NCBI GenBank assembly: GCA_019424695.1
Contig: JAHYZA010000004.1
Coordinates: 69,381 to 133,380 of the forward strand
Direction of reading: 5' to 3'
Origin: Oscillospiraceae bacterium
GTDB taxonomy: Bacteria > Bacillota > Clostridia > Oscillospirales > Ruminococcaceae
Length of the DNA: 64,000 nucleotides
Below, in pieces: positions 18,133 through 26,694 of this stretch. Made by a program: the position numbers and the translations under genes. Position 1 is the stretch's first letter, and each line of letters begins with the position of its first letter. Under the pieces are notes generated by a model. That model ran no database searches, had not been told where the DNA came from, and saw only the letters and a list, made by a program, of their open reading frames with translations.

Positions 18133-18444
18133 ATGTACGCAGTTATCAAGACTGGTGGCAAGCAGTACAGCGTCAAGGTCGGCGATGTTGTTTTCGTCGA
18201 GAAGCTGAACGCTGAGGCTGACAGCGAAGTCACCTTCGATCAGGTCCTGGCCGTTGGCGAGGAGGGCGCTGTCAAGGTTGGCGCTCCCGTTGTTGAGGGC
18301 GCTTCTGTCACCGCCAAGGTTGTCAAGAATGGCAAGGGCAAGAAGCTCAACATTCTCACCTATCGTCCCAAGAAGGGCAGCATGGTCCGCAAAGGCCATC
18401 GTCAGCCCTACACCAAGGTGGAAATCACCGCGATCAACGGCTAA
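18133..18444 (+). CDS. rplU: 50S ribosomal protein L21
   Basis: The 103-residue protein starts [19 protein letters not shown] and carries [14 protein letters not shown] and [13 protein letters not shown] endings of bacterial L21, which binds 23S rRNA. The start is fixed by family length and by GAAAGAGGTTATCCGA upstream. Only 14 bases separate it from rpmA, with no prp/ysxB gene between them. Confidence 0.97.
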   Translation: MYAVIKTGGKQYSVKVGDVVFVEKLNAEADSEVTFDQVLAVGEEGAVKVGAPVVEGASVTAKVVKNGKGKKLNILTYRPKKGSMVRKGHRQPYTKVEITAING

Positions 18445-18458
18445 GGAGGTACAGCACA

Positions 18459-18710
18459 ATGGCACATAAAAAAGGCGTAGGTTCTACCAAGAACGGCCGT
18501 GATTCCGAGTCCAAGCGCCTCGGCGTCAAGCGCGGCGACGGTCAGTACGTTCTGGCCGGCAACATTCTGGTCCGCCAGCGCGGCACCCACATCCATCCGG
18601 GTGAGGGCGTCGGCATCGGCAGCGACGACACGCTGTTCGCGCTCGTCGACGGCCGCGTTCATTTCGAGCGCATGGGCCGCGACCGCAAGCGCTGCACGGT
18701 CAAGCAGTAA
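18459..18710 (+). CDS. rpmA: 50S ribosomal protein L27, without N-terminal extension
   Basis: The 83-residue protein begins [20 protein letters not shown], so the mature Ala-His-Lys-Lys-Gly end follows the initiator directly. Most Firmicutes encode a 9-residue extension removed by the Prp protease; neither the extension nor the prp gene is present. Start after AAGGAGGTACAGCACA. L27 reaches the peptidyl transferase centre. Confidence 0.97.
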   Translation: MAHKKGVGSTKNGRDSESKRLGVKRGDGQYVLAGNILVRQRGTHIHPGEGVGIGSDDTLFALVDGRVHFERMGRDRKRCTVKQ

Positions 18711-18720
18711 AAAAACCAGA

Positions 18721-18751
18721 CGGGCGGGCCGGCATGGCCTGCCCGATTTTT
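18721..18751 (+). terminator. Terminator after rpmA
   Basis: CGGGCGGGCC pairs with GGCCTGCCCG, followed by ATTTTTATT. obgE starts 37 bases later without a clear promoter, so some read-through is likely. Confidence 0.82.
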
Positions 18752-18787
18752 ATTACAAACGGTGCCCGGCACCGCGCGAGGTAAACT

Positions 18788-20071
18788 ATGGCAACCAGTA
18801 ATTTCATTGATACCGCGACCATCTGGCTGCACGCCGGCAAAGGCGGCGACGGCGCCGTGACCTTCCACCGCGAGAAATTCGTGGCGGCGGGCGGTCCCGA
18901 CGGCGGTGACGGCGGCCGCGGCGGCGACATCATCTTTGTGGCCGATGACAATCTTTCCACCTTGATGGATTTCCGTTATAAGCGCAAGTATACCGCCCAG
19001 GACGGCGAGAACGGCCGCGCCAAGCGTCAGAGCGGCGCTGACGCGGACGATCTTGTGATCCGTGTGCCCCGGGGCACCGTGCTCAAGGAAGCGGAGACCG
19101 GGCTGGTCATTGCGGACCTTTCCGGTTCTGAGCCGGTGGTGGTGGCCCGTGGCGGCCGGGGCGGATGGGGCAACTCTCATTTTGCCACGCCCACCCGGCA
19201 GATCCCCAAGTTCGCCAAACCCGGTCTGCCCGGCGAGGATCTGCACGTTCAGCTGGAACTCAAGGTCATTGCCGATGTGGGCCTGATCGGCTTCCCCAAC
19301 GTGGGCAAATCCACCCTAATCAGCATTATTTCGGCGGCACGTCCCAAGATCGCCAATTATCACTTTACGACGCTGACCCCGGTGCTGGGTGTTGTGCGTG
19401 TAGGCCCGGAACAGAGCTTTGTCTGTGCCGACATTCCCGGCCTGATCGAGGGTGCCGCAGAAGGCGTCGGTCTCGGCCACGACTTCCTGCGCCATGTGGA
19501 GCGCTGCCGTCTGCTGCTGCACGTGGTGGATGTTTCCGGCTGCGAGGGCCGCGACCCCAAGGCGGATTTTGAGCAGATCAACCACGAGCTGGCAGGCTTC
19601 AGTGCCGAACTGGCTCAGCGTCCCCAGATCGTGCTGGGCAACAAGTGCGATATTGCCACCCCGGAACAGATCGAAGACTTCAAGAACTATGTGGAGGCGA
19701 AGGGCCTGACCTTCCTGCCCATTTCGGCGGCGACCCGCCAGGGTGTGGACGGCCTGCCGGCGCTGGTGTACAACCGGTTGAAAGACCTGCCGCCCATCAA
19801 GGTGTATGAGGCTGAATACAAGCGTCCCGACAAGCGCCTGGAACCCACCCGGCCCTTCACCGTCACCCGCACCGGGGAGCATGAGTTCACCATCGACGCC
19901 CCCTGGCTGGAGCGTATTCTGGCCGGCACCAATGTGGAGGACTACGAAAGCCTGCAGTATTTCCAGACCCAGCTGGGAGATTCCGGTATTCTGGACAAGC
20001 TGGTGGCGGAAGGCGTTGAGGAAGACGACACCATCAAGATCGGTGAATACGAATTTGATTATCTGTATTGA
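18788..20071 (+). CDS. obgE: Obg family GTPase
   Basis: The 427-residue essential GTPase is linked to 50S assembly and stress signalling. The glycine-rich Obg domain shows GGDGAVTFHREKFVAAGGP and GGDGGRGGDIIFV. The G domain has GFPNVGKSTLI (P loop), DIPGLIEGAAEGVGLGHDFL and NKCD. The last 80 or so residues form the OCT domain found in Firmicutes. It follows rplU-rpmA as in many Gram-positive genomes. Confidence 0.97.
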   Translation: MATSNFIDTATIWLHAGKGGDGAVTFHREKFVAAGGPDGGDGGRGGDIIFVADDNLSTLMDFRYKRKYTAQDGENGRAKRQSGADADDLVIRVPRGTVLKEAETGLVIADLSGSEPVVVARGGRGGWGNSHFATPTRQIPKFAKPGLPGEDLHVQLELKVIADVGLIGFPNVGKSTLISIISAARPKIANYHFTTLTPVLGVVRVGPEQSFVCADIPGLIEGAAEGVGLGHDFLRHVERCRLLLHVVDVSGCEGRDPKADFEQINHELAGFSAELAQRPQIVLGNKCDIATPEQIEDFKNYVEAKGLTFLPISAATRQGVDGLPALVYNRLKDLPPIKVYEAEYKRPDKRLEPTRPFTVTRTGEHEFTIDAPWLERILAGTNVEDYESLQYFQTQLGDSGILDKLVAEGVEEDDTIKIGEYEFDYLY

Positions 20072-20073
20072 GT

Positions 20074-20478
20074 ATGTTGTTTGAAACGAAATCGGAAGTG
20101 GACATTCACGAAATGTCTCCGCTGGCGTTGGCCTTTGTGGGGGATGCGGTACTGGAACTGCTGGTGCGCGCCAAACTGGTGGGCACCACCCGTCTGCAGC
20201 CCAACCGGCTGCACACCGTAGCGACCCACTATGTCAGTGCCCATGCCCAGAGCCGCGAACTGGAAATCCTGGAACCCCTTTTGACGGAGGCCGAGGCCAA
20301 CGTGCTGCGGCGGGGTAAAAACGCCAGCAAGGCCAGTGTGGCCAAACATGCCACCGTGCAGGAATACCGGGCTTCCACCGGATTGGAGTGCCTGCTCGGT
20401 TGGCTTTATCTGCAGGGAAATACCGCCCGTGTCCAGGAACTGTTCGACGCACTCTGGACCGGGTATCAACCCCAATGA
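20074..20478 (+). CDS. mrnC: Mini-ribonuclease III
   Basis: This 134-residue RNase III-like protein without a dsRNA-binding domain is the length of the MrnC family, which trims 23S rRNA precursor ends. Motifs are SPLALAFVGDAVLELLVR (nuclease helix with the acidic residue), NRLHTVATHYVSA and GLECLLGWLYLQG. The ATG at 20,074 is chosen; a TTG six bases earlier overlaps the obgE stop. No strong ribosome binding site is seen, so it is probably coupled to obgE. Confidence 0.9.
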   Translation: MLFETKSEVDIHEMSPLALAFVGDAVLELLVRAKLVGTTRLQPNRLHTVATHYVSAHAQSRELEILEPLLTEAEANVLRRGKNASKASVAKHATVQEYRASTGLECLLGWLYLQGNTARVQELFDALWTGYQPQ

Positions 20479-20480
20479 AA

Positions 20481-20513
20481 AAGCCCCGGCCCCCTAGGGG
20501 GCCGGAGCCTTTT
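20481..20513. terminator. Bidirectional terminator between mrnC and the small Asn/Thr-rich gene
   Basis: AAGCCCCGGCCCCC pairs with GGGGGCCGGAGCCTT across CTAG. T-rich ends on both strands suit the two convergent genes. Confidence 0.85.
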
Positions 20514-20542
20514 CTATGCCGCGGCAAAACCGAGGGCCGGGA

Positions 20543-20683
20543 TCACTTGCAGTTCTTGCTCTCGGTAGTGTTGGTGGTGCGGTTGGTGCTGCGCTGCTGG
20601 GTGCCGTTGGTAGTCTTTTTCTGGGTGCTGCTGGTGGTGTTGGTGCTGCGGTTGTTCATGTTGTTCGTCTGATTCTTTGCCAT
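20543..20683 (-). CDS. Small Asn/Thr-rich protein of unknown function
   Basis: The 46-residue product starts MAKNQTNNMNNRSTNTT and ends TESKNCK. It is almost wholly Asn, Thr, Ser, Gln and Lys, with one cysteine near the end. It has a good ribosome binding site (AAAGGAGTAACCTCTC before the ATG) and shares the bidirectional terminator, so I treat it as a real gene. Short Asn-rich proteins starting MAKNQ occur in sporulating clostridia, but I cannot assign this one to a small acid-soluble protein family. It is likely disordered. Confidence 0.6.
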   Translation of the reverse strand: MAKNQTNNMNNRSTNTTSSTQKKTTNGTQQRSTNRTTNTTESKNCK

Positions 20684-20782
20684 GAGAGGTTACTCCTTTC
20701 GCAAGTAAAAAACGATCTGCGGCTTCCTGCCGCACTGGTAGTTTGCCCGGTCATGGCCTGTTTATGCAAGGGAGGTTACAAG

Positions 20783-22150
20783 ATGGAATTCCCCGCCGAT
20801 TTTCTTGTGCGGGAGCGCGCTCTGCTGGGAGAACGCTTTGAAGTGCTCTACACCTACGCCACACCGGAACCGGCGCGGGGAATCACCGTCAACGGGCTGC
20901 GCTGCACACCGGAACGGGTAGCAGAGCAGGCGGATTTTTCCGTCACCGCTTCGCCGTTCTGTTCTTCAGCATTTACCACAGCGCCGGACTGGCGTCCGGG
21001 CCGGCATCCCTGGCATCATGCGGGTGTTTTTTATGCCCAGGAACCCAGTGCCAGCGCCCCAGCCGCTTTGTTGGATGTGCAGCCCGGTATGCGGGTGGCA
21101 GACCTGTGCGCCGCGCCGGGAGGCAAAACCAGTCAGCTTGCCGCAGCCCTGCAGGGGCAGGGGGTGCTGGTGGCCAACGAATTTGTGGCCGCCCGGGCCG
21201 AAATTCTGCGCCAGAACCTGGAGCGCATGGGTGTGACCAACGCTCTCATCACCAACGAAGATACCGCCCGCCTGGCGGCGGCCTGGCCCGGCCGTTTTGA
21301 CCGTGTGCTGGTGGATGCGCCCTGCTCCGGCGAGGGCATGTTCCGCAAGGAACCTGCCGCGGCCGCGCAGCACGAGGCGGCGCTGGTGGCCCATTGCGCG
21401 GAACTGGGAGCGGAAATCCTGGAAAATGCGGCCACTCTGCTGGCTCCCGGCGGAATTCTTGTCTATTCCACCTGCACATTTGCGCCCCAGGAAGATGAGG
21501 CCCAGATTGCTGCTTTTCTGATGCGTCATCCAGAGTTTTCTCTCTGCGATCTTTCGGATTGCGGGTTTGGCCGCCCCGGTGAAGCCAACCGCGCGCCCGA
21601 TGGCTTTGCCGCCGAACGATGCCGCCGCATCTGGCCGGCCGATGGCGGAGAAGGGCATTTTATGGCCAAACTGCAAAAGGCAGCGGACATCGAAACCACC
21701 CCGCCGGGCCGCAGCAAACCGGCTCGCCCGGCCAAGATACCGCCGGAGTGGAGCATGTTTGCGGAAACCTATTTTCCCGCCCTGGCCCGGCATTCGATTG
21801 CACTGGCAGGGGAGTGGATCGTTCTGCCTCCTGATGGCAGCGAAATATTCCCCAGCGGAAAGCTGCATCTGCTGCGCGGGGGCGTGCTGGCCGGCTGTGT
21901 AACCAAGAAGCGCTTTCAGCCGGCTCACGCCCTGTTTATGGCCTACGGCCCCCAGTGCACAAACCGGGAGGAACTGACCCGGGATGATCCCCGGACCGCT
22001 GCCTGGCTGCGGGGGGAGGAGATCGCCGCCGAAACTGCGCAAAACGGCTGGTGCGCTGTCTGCGTGGACGGCTTCCCCTTGGGCGGCGGCAAGGTCAGCG
22101 GCGGCCGCATCAAAAACCACTATCCCAAAGGGCTCAGAAATCTTCGATAA
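20783..22150 (+). CDS. RsmF/YebU-type rRNA (cytosine-C5) methyltransferase
   Basis: This 455-residue SAM-dependent enzyme of the NOL1/NOP2/Sun family has VADLCAAPGGKTSQLAAAL (SAM site), DAPCSGEGMFRK with the cysteine that assists release, and VYSTCTFAPQEDE with the catalytic cysteine. A C-terminal RNA-binding domain follows (SMFAETYFPALARHS and the tail GGRIKNHYPKGLRNLR). It methylates a cytosine in 16S rRNA; the exact site cannot be read from sequence. ATG 20,783 follows AAGGGAGGTTACAAG. Confidence 0.9.
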   Translation: MEFPADFLVRERALLGERFEVLYTYATPEPARGITVNGLRCTPERVAEQADFSVTASPFCSSAFTTAPDWRPGRHPWHHAGVFYAQEPSASAPAALLDVQPGMRVADLCAAPGGKTSQLAAALQGQGVLVANEFVAARAEILRQNLERMGVTNALITNEDTARLAAAWPGRFDRVLVDAPCSGEGMFRKEPAAAAQHEAALVAHCAELGAEILENAATLLAPGGILVYSTCTFAPQEDEAQIAAFLMRHPEFSLCDLSDCGFGRPGEANRAPDGFAAERCRRIWPADGGEGHFMAKLQKAADIETTPPGRSKPARPAKIPPEWSMFAETYFPALARHSIALAGEWIVLPPDGSEIFPSGKLHLLRGGVLAGCVTKKRFQPAHALFMAYGPQCTNREELTRDDPRTAAWLRGEEIAAETAQNGWCAVCVDGFPLGGGKVSGGRIKNHYPKGLRNLR

Positions 22151-22157
22151 ATCGAGC

Positions 22158-22225
22158 AAAAGGACAGAAACGCGCCCGAACGGCCAGACTGCCGGCGGGA
22201 ACCGCGGACCTGTCCTTTCTTTTTC
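22158..22225 (+). terminator. Terminator after the rRNA methyltransferase gene
   Basis: AAAGGACAG at the left pairs with CTGTCCTTT at the right across about 42 bases with a secondary stem, then TCTTTTTC. Confidence 0.65.
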
Positions 22226-22279
22226 GTACCAATGCAAAAAGTTTCCATAATTTTCACCGTTTTATCGCGGGCCAGACCC

Positions 22280-22308
22280 TTGACCGAATGTGCCCGGCAT
22301 GGTATGCT
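22280..22308 (+). promoter_or_regulatory. Promoter of the ftsEX operon
   Basis: TTGACC (22280-22285) and TATGCT (22303-22308), spacing 17, lie 57 bases before ftsE. Confidence 0.6.
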
Positions 22309-22365
22309 TATAAATGTATGACTGTAACCATCACTTGGACGTAGCAAGTCAACAGGAGTTAATCA

Positions 22366-23118
22366 ATGATCGAATTTGAGCATGTTTCCAAGACTTACGA
22401 GACGCATAACGATGAAAATGTTGCGCTCGAGGATATCAATATTCATATTGACGAAGGCGAATTCGTGTTTATCCTGGGCCACTCCGGCGCGGGCAAATCC
22501 ACATTCCTGAAGCTGATTCAGATGGAGGAAAAGCCCACTGAGGGCCGCGTCCTCATCAACGGGCAGGATCTGACCAAACTCAAGCGCCGCAAGGTGCCCT
22601 ATCTGCGTCGCCAGATGGGCGTCGTGTTCCAGGATTTCCGCCTGATTCCTACCATGACCGTCTACGAAAACGTGGCCTTTGCCATGCGGGTGACCAATAT
22701 CTCCACCAAAAAGATCAAGGCCCGTGTACCGTTTGCCCTGTCCCTGGTCGGGCTGGAGGACAAGATGGACCGTTTGCCGGATGAACTTTCCGGCGGCGAG
22801 CAGCAGCGCGTGGCGGTGGCCCGTGCCCTTGCCCATGGCCCCAAGATCATCATCGCGGACGAGCCCACCGGTAACATTGACCCCGAGATGTCCATGGATA
22901 TCATGCAGCTGTTTGAGGCTATTAACAAGGTCAATATCACGGTGGTCGTGGTCACCCATGAGCACGAACTTGTGCATAAGCTGGCGACCAAATACAACAA
23001 CCGCGTGATCACGCTGGCCGATGGTATGGTTGCCTCGGATACCGCACATCCGGAAGTAGCGCGCCGGTATGCCGCCAAGGTGGCCGCCCGCAGCCGCGAG
23101 GAGTATGACGACGAATAA
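22366..23118 (+). CDS. ftsE: Cell division ATP-binding protein FtsE
   Basis: The 250-residue ABC ATPase has Walker [14 protein letters not shown], signature [15 protein letters not shown], Walker [13 protein letters not shown] and the H-loop histidine in [24 protein letters not shown] is the usual FtsE start. With FtsX it forms a membrane complex that controls peptidoglycan hydrolases at division. The gene order ftsE-ftsX-hydrolase supports this. Confidence 0.96.
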   Translation: MIEFEHVSKTYETHNDENVALEDINIHIDEGEFVFILGHSGAGKSTFLKLIQMEEKPTEGRVLINGQDLTKLKRRKVPYLRRQMGVVFQDFRLIPTMTVYENVAFAMRVTNISTKKIKARVPFALSLVGLEDKMDRLPDELSGGEQQRVAVARALAHGPKIIIADEPTGNIDPEMSMDIMQLFEAINKVNITVVVVTHEHELVHKLATKYNNRVITLADGMVASDTAHPEVARRYAAKVAARSREEYDDE

Positions 23119-23145
23119 CGGATACATAACCAAGAGGGGAACATC

Positions 23146-24051
23146 ATGCGTTTTTCCAGCTTTACCTATCTGGTCGGGCAGGGCCTGCACAATCTGCGTG
23201 CCAACCGACTGATGACTTTTGCCTCTATGGGCGTACTGACGGTCTGCATGCTGTTGATCGGCGCAGCGTATCTGCTGGGGGTCAATATCGATGCCATGGT
23301 CGATTATATCGGTGACCAGAACGAGACCGTTGTCTATATGAACCTTGATGCTTCGGAAGAGCAGATCGCCGCTGCCGATGCCACCATTCGGAGCACCGAG
23401 CATGTGGTGGGGGTGACCTACGTTTCACCCCAGGAAGTGCTTTCCATCTACAACGACATGCTGGCCGATTATATTGACCTGGAATCTGCCTTTGCCAACG
23501 ATAACCCGTTCTATCCCAATTACCGCGTGGTGGTGGACAGCCCCGATAACATTCCCACGGTTTCAGCACAGCTGGAACAGATCGACGGTGTCTATCGCGT
23601 CAACGCGCCACTGGAACTGTCCAACATGTTTGTATCGCTGCAAAAGACCATTACCTATGCCTGTTACGCCATTGTGGCGGTGCTGGCCATCGTCAGTATC
23701 GTGGTAATTAACAACACCATCAAGATCACGGTATTCAACCGCCGCAAGGAAATCGGCATCATGAAGCTGGTGGGTGCCACCAACGGTTTTATCCGCTTTC
23801 CGTTCTTTGTGGAGGGCGTCACTTCCGGCCTGATCGCAGCAGCCATCGCTTCCGGTGTCGTCTGCGGCGCCTACTACGCTTTGTGCCGCTGGTACGCGGA
23901 AAATCCCACCAACCTTTCCCAGATGTTCGGTGGTCAGCTCGTGCCCCTTACCGAGGTCTGGTATTATATCGTCGGCGGTTTTGCCGTGCTGGGGTTTGTC
24001 CTCTGCGGCATCGGCACCGCGACCAGCATCCGTAAACATCTGAATGTCTGA
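23146..24051 (+). CDS. ftsX: Cell division protein FtsX
   Basis: The 301-residue membrane protein has four predicted membrane helices: one near residue 25, then a large extracellular loop (residues about 45-170, containing [19 protein letters not shown] and [17 protein letters not shown]), then three C-terminal helices with [20 protein letters not shown]. The outside loop of Gram-positive FtsX binds its hydrolase partner, here probably the next gene product. Start follows AAGAGGGGAACATC. Confidence 0.95.
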   Translation: MRFSSFTYLVGQGLHNLRANRLMTFASMGVLTVCMLLIGAAYLLGVNIDAMVDYIGDQNETVVYMNLDASEEQIAAADATIRSTEHVVGVTYVSPQEVLSIYNDMLADYIDLESAFANDNPFYPNYRVVVDSPDNIPTVSAQLEQIDGVYRVNAPLELSNMFVSLQKTITYACYAIVAVLAIVSIVVINNTIKITVFNRRKEIGIMKLVGATNGFIRFPFFVEGVTSGLIAAAIASGVVCGAYYALCRWYAENPTNLSQMFGGQLVPLTEVWYYIVGGFAVLGFVLCGIGTATSIRKHLNV

Positions 24052-24076
24052 TCGAAACAGAACAAGGAAAATCAAA

Positions 24077-25291
24077 ATGAAAATTTCTCCGCTTTTGAAA
24101 AAGACGGTGTCCTTGGCACTGGCGGTTGCAATGGTCGTTACCCTGACGGTCTCCACCAATACCATGACGCTGGCGGACGATAAAAAATCCGAGCTGCAGG
24201 CCCAGAAAGACGCTGCCCAGCAGCAGCTGGAGGATATCCAGCAAAAAATCAAGGATAATGAGGCCAACAAAGCCAACGCTGAGGACCTCAAAGCGCAGTA
24301 CCAGCAGCAGACCGAGGTCATCACCAATCAGATCGGTTTGCTGCAGCAGTCCATCGCCCAGGTCGAGCAGGATATCAACGATAAGCAGCTGGAAATCGAC
24401 CAGAAGCAGGCCGAGGTGGATGTCAAACAGGCTGAGTATGATGAACGCTGGGCCGGTTTCAAAGATCGGCTGGGCGCCATGCAGATGCTCAACGACGGAG
24501 GTTCCATTGCATTGCTTTCCAGCGCCGACAGTCTGTATCAGCTGCTGACATTTGCCGAGTCCTTGGAGCAGATCTCCAGCAAGGATAAGGAAATCTGCCA
24601 GCAAATCGAGTCGGAACGCCAGGAACTGGAAAACCAGCGCACCGAACTGGAAAATGCCAAAGCCGAGCTGGAAACACAGCAGGCGGAACTGCAAAATCAG
24701 AACAACCAGCTGGACAGTAAGAAAGCCGAGCTGCAAACCAGTATTCAGCAACAGGACAAGACCATTTCGGATGCCGATGCTCAGGCCGAAGTCTTGGCAG
24801 CCGAGGAGGAGCAGGCCCGCAAAAACCTGGATGCGGCAGCGGCCGAACTGGATGCCTACCTCAATGCCCAGGTGAACAAATACAGCAGTGCTGCCTTGAC
24901 CTGTTCGCTGAATTTTGGCCCCGCACTGCCGTCGTATAAGTACATTTCCTGCGTATTCGGTACCGGCGGACACCGCGGCACCGACTTTGCAGCAGCCGGC
25001 GGCACCGCAATCTATGCCGTGGCGGACGGCATCGTGACCGATGCCACCTACCACTACAGCTGGGGCAACTATGTGCAGATTTATCACGGCAAGGATGATG
25101 AGGGCAATACCTATTCCACGCTGTATGCGCACATGGTAAGCACGCCCGCCGTCAGCGCCGGACAGAGCGTTACCAAAGGCCAGGTTATTGGCTATGTGGG
25201 TTCCACCGGCTATTCCACCGGCAATCATCTGCATCTCGAAATGAAGATCAACGGCGTGCTGGTAAATGCCGCCAACTGGATTCCGCATTGA
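24077..25291 (+). CDS. Coiled-coil M23 family peptidoglycan hydrolase (EnvC/PcsB-like FtsEX partner)
   Basis: The 404-residue secreted protein starts with a signal peptide (MKISPLLKKTVSLALAVAM) cleaved near TMTLADD. About 250 residues of coiled coil rich in Q, E and K (KSELQAQKDAAQQQLEDIQQ) follow, then an M23/LytM domain. The zinc residues are intact: H and D in GGHRGTDFA and HLHLEM near the end, so it should be an active endopeptidase. It directly follows ftsX, matching EnvC (proteobacteria) and PcsB/RipC analogues activated by FtsEX. ATG 24,077 follows AAGGAAA; an earlier ATG at 24,044 overlaps ftsX. Confidence 0.92.
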   Translation: MKISPLLKKTVSLALAVAMVVTLTVSTNTMTLADDKKSELQAQKDAAQQQLEDIQQKIKDNEANKANAEDLKAQYQQQTEVITNQIGLLQQSIAQVEQDINDKQLEIDQKQAEVDVKQAEYDERWAGFKDRLGAMQMLNDGGSIALLSSADSLYQLLTFAESLEQISSKDKEICQQIESERQELENQRTELENAKAELETQQAELQNQNNQLDSKKAELQTSIQQQDKTISDADAQAEVLAAEEEQARKNLDAAAAELDAYLNAQVNKYSSAALTCSLNFGPALPSYKYISCVFGTGGHRGTDFAAAGGTAIYAVADGIVTDATYHYSWGNYVQIYHGKDDEGNTYSTLYAHMVSTPAVSAGQSVTKGQVIGYVGSTGYSTGNHLHLEMKINGVLVNAANWIPH

Positions 25292-25312
25292 TCGCAGGGG
25301 AGGGAAACTTCT

Positions 25313-25426
25313 ATGAAACAGCAAAAGCATAAAACCGCCATACGGATTTTCTGCCTTGTCTTTGCCGCCTTGATGGTGCTGAGTCTGTTCAGTACTGTGA
25401 TTTTTTCGTTGTCTTACGCCGCCTGA
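25313..25426 (+). CDS. Small single-pass membrane protein
   Basis: The 37-residue product starts MKQQKHKTAIRIFCLVF and is mostly one hydrophobic helix (residues about 11-34), with a positive head that would stay in the cytoplasm. GGGGAGGGAAACTT precedes the ATG. It lies between the FtsEX-associated hydrolase and the S41 protein, 21 and 34 bases away, so it is co-transcribed. Short DUF4044-like proteins of this build exist in Firmicutes, but I cannot make a firm match. Confidence 0.6.
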   Translation: MKQQKHKTAIRIFCLVFAALMVLSLFSTVIFSLSYAA

Positions 25427-25460
25427 CGCGGCCACCAAACAAAAAGGAGCCGTCTGATCC

Positions 25461-26675
25461 ATGAGCAAAAAAATCAGTCTGGGCGTAGCCGCCACCATCG
25501 CGCTGATCGCGATGGCGGTCACCTTTTCGCTCACCATGGTCATCTCCATGAATATGTTTAATTCTACCGTGTCCAGCGTCAAGAACAAGGAGCGGCAGTA
25601 CAATAAACTTTCGGAGCTGGACCGTTTTGTGCGTGCCAACGAGTACTTTACCATCAATGAGGATACTCTCAATGATACGATTGCCGCCGGATATGTACTG
25701 GGCATCAACGATAAGTATGCCAAATACTACAGCGCCAAAACCTACAGCGAAATGCAGGCCGTGGCTTCCGGCAAACTGACCGGCATTGGTGTCGCGGTCG
25801 TCAATGACCCGTCGTCCGGGTATGCCCGCATCATTCGGGTATATGATGGTTCTCCCGCCAGCGAAAGTGGTCTCCAGGTCCGGGGATTTATCACGGCCAT
25901 CAATGGTACTTCCACCAAAACCATGGCCGACACCTCCACCATCACCTCAGCGCTGTTGGGAGAAGAGGGTACCACTACGACGATCACCTACCTGACGCCG
26001 GACCGTCAGGAGCAGACGCTGGATCTTGTGCATACCAACTACAATACCCCGACGGTTTCTTACCAGCTGACGGCAAGCACCTGCGGCTACATTCGTATTG
26101 ATTCTTTTGGCACCGGTACCGCCAACGAGTTCAAGAGCGCCGTGGATACCCTCAAGGATCAGGGTGCCACCTGCTATGTGTTCGATCTGCGGGACAACAC
26201 CGGGGAAAACCTTAACGCTGCGCTGGTTTCGGCAGACTACTGTGTGCCTTCCGGCCTGATTGCACAGCAGGAAAACAAGGACGGCACAACCACCGATCTG
26301 CGCATGTCCGATGAAAACGAAATTACCCTGCCGATGGTATGTCTTGTCAATGGCAACACGGCGGGTGGTGCGGAACTCTTTGCCAATGCGCTGCGCAAGA
26401 TGGGCGGCGCAACGCTGGTCGGCACGACCACACTGGGAAAAGGCGTTGTAATGAGCGACGCACAGAGCTTTTCGGACGGTTCCGCCGCGTATATCACGGT
26501 AGGTCTGCTGCTGGATAACGAGGGCCAGTCCTGGAACGATACCGGTCTTACCCCGGATGTGGATGCCGCCCTGAGCACTGACGAACAGAATGCCTACTAT
26601 GACTTTACGATAGATACCGACCCGCAGATCAGCAAGGCCGTGAATACAGCCATGTCGCTGACGGGACAAAACTAA
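25461..26675 (+). CDS. S41 (CtpA/Tsp)-type PDZ protein with apparently lost catalytic residues
   Basis: The 404-residue protein has an N-terminal membrane anchor (residues about 7-32), a PDZ domain (GIGVAVVNDPSSGYARIIRV to VRGFITAINGTSTKTM) and an S41 fold. The S41 active-site segment reads LVNGNTAGGAELFA. By alignment with TASASE/SASASE the nucleophile serine is glycine, exactly 25 residues before the retained lysine in GKGVVM. The third residue (Gln in GKGxVQ) is Met. It is therefore probably not a protease. It lies in the FtsEX cluster and may bind, not cut, envelope proteins. Confidence 0.85.
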   Translation: MSKKISLGVAATIALIAMAVTFSLTMVISMNMFNSTVSSVKNKERQYNKLSELDRFVRANEYFTINEDTLNDTIAAGYVLGINDKYAKYYSAKTYSEMQAVASGKLTGIGVAVVNDPSSGYARIIRVYDGSPASESGLQVRGFITAINGTSTKTMADTSTITSALLGEEGTTTTITYLTPDRQEQTLDLVHTNYNTPTVSYQLTASTCGYIRIDSFGTGTANEFKSAVDTLKDQGATCYVFDLRDNTGENLNAALVSADYCVPSGLIAQQENKDGTTTDLRMSDENEITLPMVCLVNGNTAGGAELFANALRKMGGATLVGTTTLGKGVVMSDAQSFSDGSAAYITVGLLLDNEGQSWNDTGLTPDVDAALSTDEQNAYYDFTIDTDPQISKAVNTAMSLTGQN

Positions 26676-26694
26676 TCGGGAAAGGAAGAATACT

